DNA of 64,000 bases, taken from contig JAGYIO010000003.1 in NCBI GenBank assembly GCA_018402585.1, forward strand, positions 62,001 through 126,000, read 5' to 3'. Made by a program: the position numbers and the translations under genes. How positions within the stretch are numbered: the stretch's first letter is position 1; every line of letters starts with the position of its first letter. The notes below the pieces were generated by a model. The model made no database searches and was not told where the DNA came from. It saw only the letters and a list, made by a program, of their open reading frames with translations. Shown in pieces: positions 29,801 to 41,631 of the stretch. Source of the stretch: Chthoniobacterales bacterium. GTDB lineage: Bacteria > Verrucomicrobiota > Verrucomicrobiia > Chthoniobacterales > JACTMZ01.

Positions 29801-30318
29801 ACAGCCACCTCATGTATCCGGACGTCTTTGCCACCTTCAACAAATTCGTGCGCGAATATGGAGACGTCAGCGTCCTGCCTACCCCGGCTTTCTTCTACGG
29901 ACTCAAACCCGGCGAGGAGGTCGCGGTTGAAATCGAGCAGGGCAAAACACTCTTCATCAAACTCATCAACATCGGGACAGCCGACAAGGACGGTCACCGC
30001 ATTGTTTTCTTCGAACTCAATGGCATGCCCCGCGAGGTGACGATCACCGACAAGTCACTGCAAACCACGAAGAAAGCCCGCCGCAAAGCCGACGCGTCGA
30101 AACCGCTCGAAATCGGCGCACCCATTCCCGGCATGGTGACCAACCTCGACCACGGCACGGGAGCCAGAGTAGCCAAAGGCGACAAAATCCTCACCATGGA
30201 AGCGATGAAGATGCAGACCACAATCTATGCGCCCTGCGACGGCGCCATCGACGAACTCCTCGTCGCCACCGGCGACGCCGTCGACGCCGGGGATTTACTG
30301 GTCAAGATGCGGGAGTAG
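26842..30318 (+). CDS. pyc: Pyruvate carboxylase (BC, CT and BCCP domains)
   Basis: MPKPPQKTTAQPF...; biotin carboxylase, TFRDAHQSLLATRVRTHDML carboxyltransferase, C-terminal ILTMEAMKMQTTIYAP biotinylation motif. Confidence 0.96.
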   Translation: MPKPPQKTTAQPFLDVAGKTLLVANRSEIAIRVFRAANELHMRTIAVYAEEDRFSIHRFKADQAYVVGRGKGPVGAYLDTESIVGLARDRGVDMIHPGYGFLSENAHFARACEKAGIIFVGPRPELLDMMGDKTAARALAIKLGVPVLPGTEEPVDNRAEAIKVAKKIGFPLMIKAAFGGGGRGMRVVRKKNDLAALLDEARNEAGRAFGNPAVFLEKYIPRAKHIEVQILGDAHGGVLHLHERDCSVQRRHQKVVEVAPSINLPDEVRADLCDAAVKIARGIGYNNAGTVEFLYDYDRHEWFFIEMNPRIQVEHTVTEQITGIDLVRSQILVAAGARLHGPELALPAQEAIPRNGFAVQCRVTTEDPANGFTPNYGKIVTYRSAAGFGVRLDSGMGTTGSTITPFYDSLLVKITTSGQTFPVALDRMHRALREFRIRGVKTNMPFLENVVTNPVFRSGHATTTFIDKTPALFEFKPRRDRASKLMQFLADVSINGNTEAKGYLPTGRLAPAPLPGVDLRVDPPPGTRQQLLKLGPEKFAVWTRKQKRALFTDTTFRDAHQSLLATRVRTHDMLLVADAVARRTPQLFSLEMWGGATFDAALRFLREDPWERLRALREKVPNICFQMLFRGSNAVGYSNYPPKVVAGFVRHAAESGMDIFRVFDSLNDLSNLRAAMEAVRQTSAVCEGTICYTGDILDPRRTKYALKYYVKLAKELEKMGAHFIAIKDMAGLCRPFAARALLKALRAETDLPLHFHTHDTSGVNAASVLAAIESGADIVDSAISAMSGSTSQPNLNSLVAALQHTPHDSGLDLDALNEFADYWERVRTFYAPFDTAPRTGSAEVYLHEMPGGQFTNLKEQAASMGLAHRWPEIARCYAEVNQLFGDIVKVTPSSKVVGDMALFLFTRGIKPADVPNLPPGTPFPESVKDMLAGGLGEPIGGWPKDVVKAVLGKTKAKPARAAKVSLETVRKELAGKLKHAPDEDELYSHLMYPDVFATFNKFVREYGDVSVLPTPAFFYGLKPGEEVAVEIEQGKTLFIKLINIGTADKDGHRIVFFELNGMPREVTITDKSLQTTKKARRKADASKPLEIGAPIPGMVTNLDHGTGARVAKGDKILTMEAMKMQTTIYAPCDGAIDELLVATGDAVDAGDLLVKMRE

Positions 30319-30321
30319 CAA
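30043..30321 (+). repeat. 279-bp direct repeat copy 1 (pyc 3' end)
   Basis: Matches 34080..34358 with two substitutions (30291, 30310); offset 4037 bp. Confidence 0.97.
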
Positions 30322-30413
30322 AGACCTCTTTCTCCGAGAACCGCACCAACTCGCCAACTTTCGATGTGGCGTCGGGAGCAGCCCAAGAAATCTGCCAATT
30401 CCTGCGTGGTCAT
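30322..30413 (-). pseudogene. Excisionase-like HTH fragment
   Basis: Reverse frame reads ...KRVLMTTQELADFLGCSRRHIESW then diverges into sequence at the pyc repeat boundary; resembles the MerR/excisionase-type HTH N-terminus. Confidence 0.5.
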
Positions 30414-30889
30414 CAGCACCCGTTTTTCGGGAGCATCCTGTCGTGTGTGTTCGTGTGTCTTCACACCGTGCCGCACGGTGTCAACGTGCTGACGCGTCAT
30501 GTCACCGCCTGTCGCAGTTCGTGAGTGGAAAACCACGTTTTCCACCTCGTCCAAGCCTCCCTTAAGCAGTTCCTATTTGGAGCGTAGGAGCCTCGTTATC
30601 AGCGTGTTGCTACTGCGCGGTATGGGTGGGTTGCCGGAGCAAAAAAGTGTAAAGCTGAAAAACGTTTCCTCATGGGATTTTATTGGGGAACTCCCTCCCC
30701 TTGGACGTGAACGACTTACATAAAAGATTGCTTATATTGTGCGGTCTTATCCGCGATATTACAAATCACCAAACACGCTCCTAATGGACGACACCAAAAA
30801 TAATCAAAAAACTCCCTTGACTTTCATCGCATCTCAAATATGATAATTCAATTAAGCGTCGCGATTTTATTAAACTGACCTCCGCCGCC

Positions 30890-32728
30890 GTGGTAGGCTC
30901 GCAGTGTTTGGGTTTGATCCGTCTTGTCGCGGCGGCGGGCGAAGCCCAGTTTCGCAAAAACATACTGATCATCATCACCGATCAGGAACGTCCGCCTATG
31001 TGGTTTCCCGACGGGTGGGAAAACAGCAACCTTCCTTCCACCGTCCGGCTCAAGGGCAAAGGGTTGACTTTTAACAGCGCCTTCGCCTGCACGGCGATGT
31101 GTTCCGCGTCGAGGAACTCCCTTTTTACTGGCCTTTTTCCCGCGCAACATCTGTCCACCGATACGCTCACGCAGTATTCGTCTCAGGAACAAATTCGACA
31201 CCAACTCGACCCCACCCTGCCCAATCTGGCCACCTGCCTGAAGGAAGCCGGATACGATGTGATTTATAAAGGGAAATGGCATATGAGCTCCGGGGTGGAA
31301 AGCGCCGATGGAACCGCGATTCCAGACGATATTTCCCGATACGGTTTCGACGGCTGGGACGCGCCCGATGCCGGGGCAGACATCCAACCCTCGACCTTTG
31401 GCGGTGGAAAAGCCGATCACGACCAGCGTTTTGTCAATGACTCCATCTCATTCTTGAATGACCGCCTGGCAAATCCTTCCAGCAAGCCGTTCTGTCTGGT
31501 GGTGTCTCTGGTGAATCCGCACGATGTCCTTGCATATCCGACGAGCTACGATGACATCGGCGATTATCCCGACGATCCCTGGCTGAACCCGACCGTACCA
31601 CCGATTTCCATCCCTTCGACGGCAAACGAAAACTTGCAGCTCAACAAAAAGCCCACCGCGCAAACGGGTGTGCTGCGGGTGATCCAGGCGGGGCTTGGAC
31701 CGCTGGACACACCCCAAAAAAAACTGAACTACCTGAATTTCTACGGTAACCTGATGAAAAAGGTGGACGGGCAGATCGGACAGTTGCTCGGAGTTTTTGA
31801 TGCGGCCGGGGGCGAGAACATGCTTAAGAACACCTTGATTATCCGCACGTCGGACCATGGCGAAATGGGGCTGAGTCATGGCTTGAGGCAAAAAACTTTT
31901 GTTTCCTACGAAGAAACCATCCGGGTGCCGCTCATCTGGTCCAACCCGGAGATGTTTCCCTCACCACGCACTTCGAACGCCATGGTCTCACATGTCGATC
32001 TGCTGCCGACACTCTGTTCGCTCACGGGCGTTCCGAACTGGCAGTCGAAAGGGTTCAAGGGCGTCGATTACAGCTCCTTGATTTGGGATCCCGAAGCGCT
32101 TCCGGTTCAGAACCATGTCCTGTTCACCTTCGATGACATTTACGCCGGCGCGGATATGACGCGGTTTCCAAACGGGGTGGCGAATCCGCCGAACCGAATC
32201 CAGATGATCCGCAGTTCTGAGTTTAAATACGCGCGCTATTATGACCTCGCCGGGGTGCAACCAGATCAGGGCGAATTCTACGATCTCCGTCCCGATGGGG
32301 GAGACTATGACCCGGCTTTTAAACAGCCGCTTGAGATGAATAATCTTTCGGAATGGGCTGCGGCAAATTTCCCAAACCCACCGCTGCTTACGGCTGAACA
32401 GACTGCCGCCCGAACCCAACTGTCGAGCGACCTGGCCGCCGCGGTGGCAACCCGGCTTCAACCCCGTCCCAAAAACGCTCCCCATGGCCCGGACGATCTG
32501 AAAATCGAAGTGGTCCGCTGGACCGATGACTCCGGTCCGCACGCCCAGGTCCAGATCACCTTCCTCTCGCGTTATGGAGAAACGTATCAGATTCAGCAAT
32601 CGCCAGATCTCCTCACATGGGCGAACTTTAGCGACCCGATTCCCGGAAACAACGGACCGGTTTTGCGGCATTACGACATCCTGCTGCCTAAAGCCTTTTA
32701 CCGGCTTCAATGGACCGGCCCGGCATGA
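30890..32728 (+). CDS. Sulfatase, Cys-type (formylglycine-dependent)
   Basis: NILIIITDQERPP, AFACTAMCSASRNSLFTG (C-x-A-x-R at 31100..31114), YKGKWHMS, SDHGEMGLSHGL; upstream same-frame Tat-like signal NSIKRRDFIKLTSAAVVGS. Confidence 0.92.
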   Translation: MVGSQCLGLIRLVAAAGEAQFRKNILIIITDQERPPMWFPDGWENSNLPSTVRLKGKGLTFNSAFACTAMCSASRNSLFTGLFPAQHLSTDTLTQYSSQEQIRHQLDPTLPNLATCLKEAGYDVIYKGKWHMSSGVESADGTAIPDDISRYGFDGWDAPDAGADIQPSTFGGGKADHDQRFVNDSISFLNDRLANPSSKPFCLVVSLVNPHDVLAYPTSYDDIGDYPDDPWLNPTVPPISIPSTANENLQLNKKPTAQTGVLRVIQAGLGPLDTPQKKLNYLNFYGNLMKKVDGQIGQLLGVFDAAGGENMLKNTLIIRTSDHGEMGLSHGLRQKTFVSYEETIRVPLIWSNPEMFPSPRTSNAMVSHVDLLPTLCSLTGVPNWQSKGFKGVDYSSLIWDPEALPVQNHVLFTFDDIYAGADMTRFPNGVANPPNRIQMIRSSEFKYARYYDLAGVQPDQGEFYDLRPDGGDYDPAFKQPLEMNNLSEWAAANFPNPPLLTAEQTAARTQLSSDLAAAVATRLQPRPKNAPHGPDDLKIEVVRWTDDSGPHAQVQITFLSRYGETYQIQQSPDLLTWANFSDPIPGNNGPVLRHYDILLPKAFYRLQWTGPA

Positions 32729-33945
32729 GGTCGGGCCCCGATAATTTTCATGTGATGGCCAAACCTTCCGGCGCCATCTGCAACCTCAACTGCACTTATT
32801 GTTTTTACCTGGAGAAGGAAGCCCTTTTCGACCGCGAATCGAGTTTCCGGATGAGCGATGACGTGCTCGAAGCCTATGTGAGGCAACAGATCGATTCGCA
32901 ACAGGGTTCAGAAGTGCTTTTTGCCTGGCAGGGAGGCGAGCCTACGTTGATGGGATTGGATTTTTTCCAAAAAGCAGTCGCACTCCAGCGAAAACACGCG
33001 GGCGGAAGGACGATCAGAAACGCGTTTCAAACGAACGGCGTTTTGCTCGATGACTGCTGGTGCGAATTCCTGCGGGCCAATGACTTTCTGGTGGGCCTGA
33101 GCATCGACGGTCCGGAGGCGCTTCACGACCTATACCGGGTTGACAAAGGGGGCAAACCGACATTTGCAAAGGTTTTTCGAGGACTGGAGTTTTTAAAAAA
33201 ACACGGGGTTGAATTCAACACGTTGACAGTTGTTCACGAAGGAAATTCGCGTCATCCCCTGGAGGTTTACGAGTTCTTAAAAAGTTCAGGATCGCGCTAC
33301 CTGCAATTCATCCCCCTGGTGGAACCACAGCGGAATCCTTCAAACGATGGCACGGCGGATTCCGTGGTGACCGATGCCAGTGTGCGGGCGGAGGATTACG
33401 GCAATTTTCTTATCTCCGTCTTTGAACATTGGGTTCGAAACGACGTGGGAAAAGTATTCGTTCAAATATTTGACGTGGCGTTGGGGATTTGGATGGGACA
33501 TCCCTCAACCCTCTGTCTTTTCAAAGAAACATGCGGGGATGCCGTGGCTTTGGAGCACAATGGCGACCTCTTTTCCTGCGATCATTTTGTTTATCCCCGA
33601 AACCGGCTGGGAAACATCCTGACCCAAAACCTCGGCGACATGGTCCGTTCCCCGCAACAGCGAACTTTTGGAACCGAAAAACAATCGAGCCTGCCTCAGT
33701 TTTGCCTGGATTGTGACGTCCGTTTTGCTTGCAACGGCGAATGCCCCAAAAACCGCTTGCTCCGAACACCAGACGGGCAGCCAGGACTCAACTATTTATG
33801 TGCGGGTTATAAAAACTTTTTTCACCACGTGAATCCCGCCATGAGAGGGATGGCATGGCTGGCGCTTTCTGGCCGGTCCCCGGCTGAAATAATAAATTTT
33901 TTATCTGGAAATTTCATCTCGCAAAACGCCGGCACCTGTTCCTGA
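32725..33945 (+). CDS. Anaerobic sulfatase-maturating enzyme (radical SAM, SPASM)
   Basis: AKPSGAICNLNCTYCFYLEK (CxxxCxxC), AWQGGEPTLMGLDFF, C-terminal Cys cluster FCLDCDVRFACNGECPKNR; ATGA overlap with sulfatase. Confidence 0.95.
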   Translation: MRSGPDNFHVMAKPSGAICNLNCTYCFYLEKEALFDRESSFRMSDDVLEAYVRQQIDSQQGSEVLFAWQGGEPTLMGLDFFQKAVALQRKHAGGRTIRNAFQTNGVLLDDCWCEFLRANDFLVGLSIDGPEALHDLYRVDKGGKPTFAKVFRGLEFLKKHGVEFNTLTVVHEGNSRHPLEVYEFLKSSGSRYLQFIPLVEPQRNPSNDGTADSVVTDASVRAEDYGNFLISVFEHWVRNDVGKVFVQIFDVALGIWMGHPSTLCLFKETCGDAVALEHNGDLFSCDHFVYPRNRLGNILTQNLGDMVRSPQQRTFGTEKQSSLPQFCLDCDVRFACNGECPKNRLLRTPDGQPGLNYLCAGYKNFFHHVNPAMRGMAWLALSGRSPAEIINFLSGNFISQNAGTCS

Positions 33946-34079
33946 TTCTTCAGATTGTGGCCCTGCCGACTAGGGTGTGCGCCCAAATTGGAGGCAGACC
34001 CCCTCACTCCCAGACGCCCACCCCCCTTTCTGACCGTCCCCGGTGCAGCGGGCGTGAAAGCAAATTCCTAGCAGTCACC

Positions 34080-34358
34080 ATCACCGACAAGTCACTGCAA
34101 ACCACGAAGAAAGCCCGCCGCAAAGCCGACGCGTCGAAACCGCTCGAAATCGGCGCACCCATTCCCGGCATGGTGACCAACCTCGACCACGGCACGGGAG
34201 CCAGAGTAGCCAAAGGCGACAAAATCCTCACCATGGAAGCGATGAAGATGCAGACCACAATCTATGCGCCCTGCGACGGCGCCATCGACGAACTCCTCGT
34301 CGCCACCGGCGACGCCGTCGACGCCGGAGATTTACTGGTCAAGATGAGGGAGTAGCAA
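34080..34358 (+). repeat. 279-bp direct repeat copy 2 (detached pyc BCCP end)
   Basis: Encodes ITDKSLQTTKKARRKADASKPLEIGAPIPGMVTNLDHGTGARVAKGDKILTMEAMKMQTTIYAPCDGAIDELLVATGDAVDAGDLLVKMRE, identical protein to pyc C-terminus. Confidence 0.97.
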
Positions 34359-34405
34359 GGGCCGCCGCTTGGCTGCAACCGCGGCACTCTGCGCCGCCGC
34401 GAAAT

Positions 34406-34993
34406 TCAAGCCGCCTTTCCGATCTCCGTCGCTTCCGTGATCTCCTCGAGCTTCCCGGTCCGCACGTCGTAAAGATACCCGTAAACCGGGATGGATTTCG
34501 GCACGAGCGGATGGTTGCGCACCTTTTTCACGTCATCGATCACCGCCTGGCGGTCGTCGGTGAAGGTCAACCAATCGATCTTCGCCCCCTCCGGCGAACC
34601 CGGCCCCTGACCCACATCGCGCCAGCCGTTTTCGTCGACCACCGCTTGCTCGAGACTTTTGGAGAGCAGGTCAGCCATGACCTCGCTGTTGAACAGCACC
34701 ATGCCGCAATCGGTGTGGTGGATGACGAAAAATTCTTTGGTCCCGAGCAATTTGTAGGAAATGACCAGCGAGCGGATGGCATCGTCACTCGCCCGGCCGC
34801 CGGCATTGCGGATGACGTGGGCGTCTCCCTCGGACAAGCCGGCCAGCTTGGCCGGATCAACCCGCGCGTCCATGCAGGTCAGCACGGCAAAACGCCCCCC
34901 CGGGGGCAGCGGAAGTTTTCCCCTCTCGCCGAACTGGGCGACGTATTCGGCATTGGCTTTCTCGACGCTCTGGACCACGGGTGACTTTTGCAT
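34406..34993 (-). CDS. Beta-class carbonic anhydrase
   Basis: [53 protein letters not shown]. Confidence 0.95.
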   Translation of the reverse strand: MQKSPVVQSVEKANAEYVAQFGERGKLPLPPGGRFAVLTCMDARVDPAKLAGLSEGDAHVIRNAGGRASDDAIRSLVISYKLLGTKEFFVIHHTDCGMVLFNSEVMADLLSKSLEQAVVDENGWRDVGQGPGSPEGAKIDWLTFTDDRQAVIDDVKKVRNHPLVPKSIPVYGYLYDVRTGKLEEITEATEIGKAA

Positions 34994-35129
34994 GACCTCA
35001 AGCTAACTATCTGGGGAGCCTTTGGCGAGCCTGATCAGAGCATTGACTCCACCGCGGAATCCCTAGGCAACTCGCGCTGGTCTTCACGGGCTGCTGGCCT
35101 TCACGGACTAACATTTTGCCACCAAGAGT

Positions 35130-35480
35130 GTGCTCGACCCTGCCGCACTATTCTTCACGTTGGGCTTCGCCGCCCTTGAGCTCAAGAGCGACCTCGAGAT
35201 CCCCCCGCCGCTGCCGAAACTTTTCTCCCTCTAGCTGATCATCGCCGTCGGCTCCACCGACCACACCCAGCTGGCCGCGTCCGGACTCACCCCGACCGTC
35301 CTGCTTTTCATCACCGCAGCCATGTTCCTGGCCCGCAACAACGAGCCCTGTGGCGGCTGCTTGGTGGCCATCATGTCGCTCATGTCGCTCATGGCATCAC
35401 CCGGAAGCACCTTTCCCTGCCGCCTCACCCTTGGCCTCCCTCTTTATTGGGCGGCCACCCGGTGGATGTGGGGACCTTGA
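35130..35480 (+). pseudogene. Relic of SbtA-type sodium/bicarbonate transporter
   Basis: Frame reads VLDPAALFFTLGFAALELKSDLEIPPPLPKLFSL*LIIAVGSTDHTQLAASGLTPTVLLFITAAMFLA...SPGSTFPCRLTLGLPLYWAATRWMWGP; resembles SbtA N- and C-termini, with an in-frame TAG at 35232 and missing middle. Confidence 0.65.
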
Positions 35481-36047
35481 CCTGAGTTGAGGGATGGCGT
35501 GCGTCTTACAGGGGGCCAAGTCGAAACGCGCCGCAGTTCTCGAGGCATTGACCGGCTTCAACCGCCACACCCGCTTGCCAGTACAAAGCCATCGCACGTG
35601 CGGCGGCCGGGGACGGGCGCCTCCCCCCAACCGACTCACTGGAGAACGAGCGTCCGCGCGAGCCTCCGCAGAGCAGCCCCGTTTTTGATCCTCGCAAATG
35701 GGGCCGTGCGCAATTTGCGGGCCTTGCTCACGGTCTGATTGAAGCAGGCGCGGCTGAGCCAGGGGGGCAACCGTCTTGGGGAGTGCAACTTTTCGGGGAG
35801 TTCCGCCGCGTTGCCTGCCTCCACTTTGTCTCCCCGCGCCGACCTCTCTCGAGCCGATCCCACCTACTCTGCGCACCGCAACCGGCAATGCCTCCGCAAG
35901 TATTCTCGGCCACCCACACGGTTTCCTCTGGCTGCCCGCATGGTTCGTCCGCCATGGGGTGTGTCATCCTGTCACAAAAGAAATTGGCATCTGCCCGCAA
36001 TGCGCCACGATGGCACATTTACGCATCCCCGCGCGAGGCCAAACCGT

Positions 36048-36077
36048 TTGACCTAAGTCACTCATTACAGGTTAGAT
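36048..36077 (+). promoter_or_regulatory. Candidate sigma70-type promoter upstream of dnaK
   Basis: TTGACC - 18 bp - TTAGAT. Confidence 0.3.
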
Positions 36078-36081
36078 GTGA

Positions 36082-38100
<2,019 letters not shown>

Positions 38101-38194
38101 CCCGGCCGGATCTTTGAACCCGCGCGGGCGGACGTGTGTCCGCTCGCGCCTTCAACAACCCAAAACCAACCAACGGAGGTAAGAAACCAACAAT

Positions 38195-38488
38195 ATGGCA
38201 GCTAAATTAAAACCGATCGGCGACCGCGTACTCGTTGAGCCGCTCGACGAAAAGGAAACGGTCAAAGGCGGGATCATCATTCCCGACACCGCCAAGGAAA
38301 AACCCCAGGAGGGGAAAATTATCGCCATCGGCACCGGTAAATCGGACGACAAGGGCAAGAAAATCGAGTTTGTCGTCAAAGTCGGCGACAAGGTGCTCTT
38401 CAGCAAATACGGGGGCACCGAAATCAAGGTGGACGACAAGTCCTACCTCATCATGCGCGAGGACGACATCCTCGGCGTCCTCAGCTAA
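38195..38488 (+). CDS. groES: Co-chaperonin GroES
   Basis: [37 protein letters not shown]...ILGVLS. Confidence 0.98.
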   Translation: MAAKLKPIGDRVLVEPLDEKETVKGGIIIPDTAKEKPQEGKIIAIGTGKSDDKGKKIEFVVKVGDKVLFSKYGGTEIKVDDKSYLIMREDDILGVLS

Positions 38489-38518
38489 ACCCTGAATCAC
38501 TTAACACTTAAAACTTAG

Positions 38519-40174
<1,656 letters not shown>

Positions 40175-40198
40175 GTCCCGTCTCAACCCAACTCACCA

Positions 40199-40230
40199 CG
40201 GGGCGGCCAGATGGCCGCCCCGTTTTTTTT
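40199..40230 (+). terminator. Rho-independent terminator after groEL
   Basis: CGGGGCGGCC-AGAT-GGCCGCCCCG followed by TTTTTTTT. Confidence 0.92.
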
Positions 40231-40273
40231 GCCCGCTCTGGACAACCCGGACCGGGGCGGTTACCGAGAAGTC

Positions 40274-41359
40274 ATGCAGCAGGTTGTGGCTCAAACCCGC
40301 TTGGCCTGGGGCATTCTCGCCACCGGGCGGATGGCCGCGAGCTTTGCCCGCGGCTTAGCAGAATCGCAACAGGGTCGCTTGGCCGCCGTGGGCAGCCGCT
40401 CGCGCGCCAACGCGCAACGTTTCGCCCACGACTTCCCCGGACTTCGCGCCCACGCTTCCTACGAGGCGCTACTGGCCGATCCGGGAGTGCAGGCCGTTTA
40501 TATCGCCACCCCTCACCCGCAGCATGTTGAGTGGGCGGTCCGTGCGGCCGTTGCGGGTAAGCACGTGCTCTGCGAAAAACCTGCCGGATTAACCCACGCG
40601 GAGATGGTGATCATGGCCGAAGCCGCCCGTGCGCACTCGGTGCTTTTCATGGAGGCGTTCATGTATCGTTGTCACCCGCAAACCGCGAAGATCGTCGAAA
40701 TGGTAGGCCAAGGCCTGCTCGGCGACGTCAAACTCATCCAAAGCGCCTTCGGGTTCAACGCTCCCTTCGACCCCGGGTCACGACTTTGGTCAAACGCCAC
40801 AGCCGGGGGCGGCATCCTTGACCTCGGTTGTTACCCTGTCTCGATGGCGCGCTTGCTTGCCGGGGCCACGGTCGACGCGCCATTTCTCGATCCGGTCGAG
40901 GTGAGCGGCGCGGGACAGCTCCATGCAAAGACCGGAGTCGATGTGGTGGCCGCAGCCACCCTCCGCTTCCCGACCGGACTGGTTGCGCAAGTGGCGGCCA
41001 GTCTCGGCGTGGAACAGGACAACACGCTGCGCGTCTACGGGACCCAAGGCATGCTGCGCGTTCCCTCCCCCTACCAACCGTCCTGCGGCGGCGAGCCGGC
41101 CAAGTTTTTCCTGCAGCGGTGGGGGCAGGAGGAAGAAATCTCGCTCCTCGCCCCGGGCACGCTTTACGCACTCGAGGCCGACGCTTTTGCCACTGCGGTG
41201 GCCGAGGGGCGCCGCGAAGTGCCGGCCATGACGATAGCCGACTCGCTGGGCAACATGGCCACCCTTGACCGATGGCGTGCCGCCATCGGGCTGATTTACG
41301 AGCAGGAGAAAGTTACACCCCGGCGAACTCCAGCCACTGCGACTTTGCGCAACACGTAG
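40274..41359 (+). CDS. Gfo/Idh/MocA family oxidoreductase
   Basis: WGILATGRMAASFARGLAES, HVLCEKPAGLTHAE, FMEAFMYRCHPQT. Confidence 0.93.
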   Translation: MQQVVAQTRLAWGILATGRMAASFARGLAESQQGRLAAVGSRSRANAQRFAHDFPGLRAHASYEALLADPGVQAVYIATPHPQHVEWAVRAAVAGKHVLCEKPAGLTHAEMVIMAEAARAHSVLFMEAFMYRCHPQTAKIVEMVGQGLLGDVKLIQSAFGFNAPFDPGSRLWSNATAGGGILDLGCYPVSMARLLAGATVDAPFLDPVEVSGAGQLHAKTGVDVVAAATLRFPTGLVAQVAASLGVEQDNTLRVYGTQGMLRVPSPYQPSCGGEPAKFFLQRWGQEEEISLLAPGTLYALEADAFATAVAEGRREVPAMTIADSLGNMATLDRWRAAIGLIYEQEKVTPRRTPATATLRNT

Positions 41360-41631
41360 CCATCTGGAAAACCGGGCCCTGTGCCACCTCTTTGTCGAGC
41401 GTCCGGTATTTGTTCAGAGCTCCAGCCGCAGATCGGCCATCCCGTAGATCTCGACATGACAAATTCCGGGAGTGACGCCCTCCCAGCTTGCACTATGGTG
41501 AAAGAGGGCCGGCGCCCCGACCTGAAAACTGCATGACTGCAGCCCGGAAGGTAGCTTACCCCTCATTTATTGTTGGAATGCCGACCTACTGCGCCAATAC
41601 ACTTCCCTGCCTTGCCCCACTCCGCCCGTCC

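Noticed and set aside
38101-38194. CIRCE/HrcA operator upstream of groES
   Set aside because: No TTAGCACTC-N9-GAGTGCTAA inverted repeat found there or directly upstream of dnaK.
41360-41600. Minus-strand peptide-like stretch ([26 protein letters not shown])
   Set aside because: Looks faintly coding but is too short and lacks a start or identifiable family; could be a gene tail remnant, not supportable.
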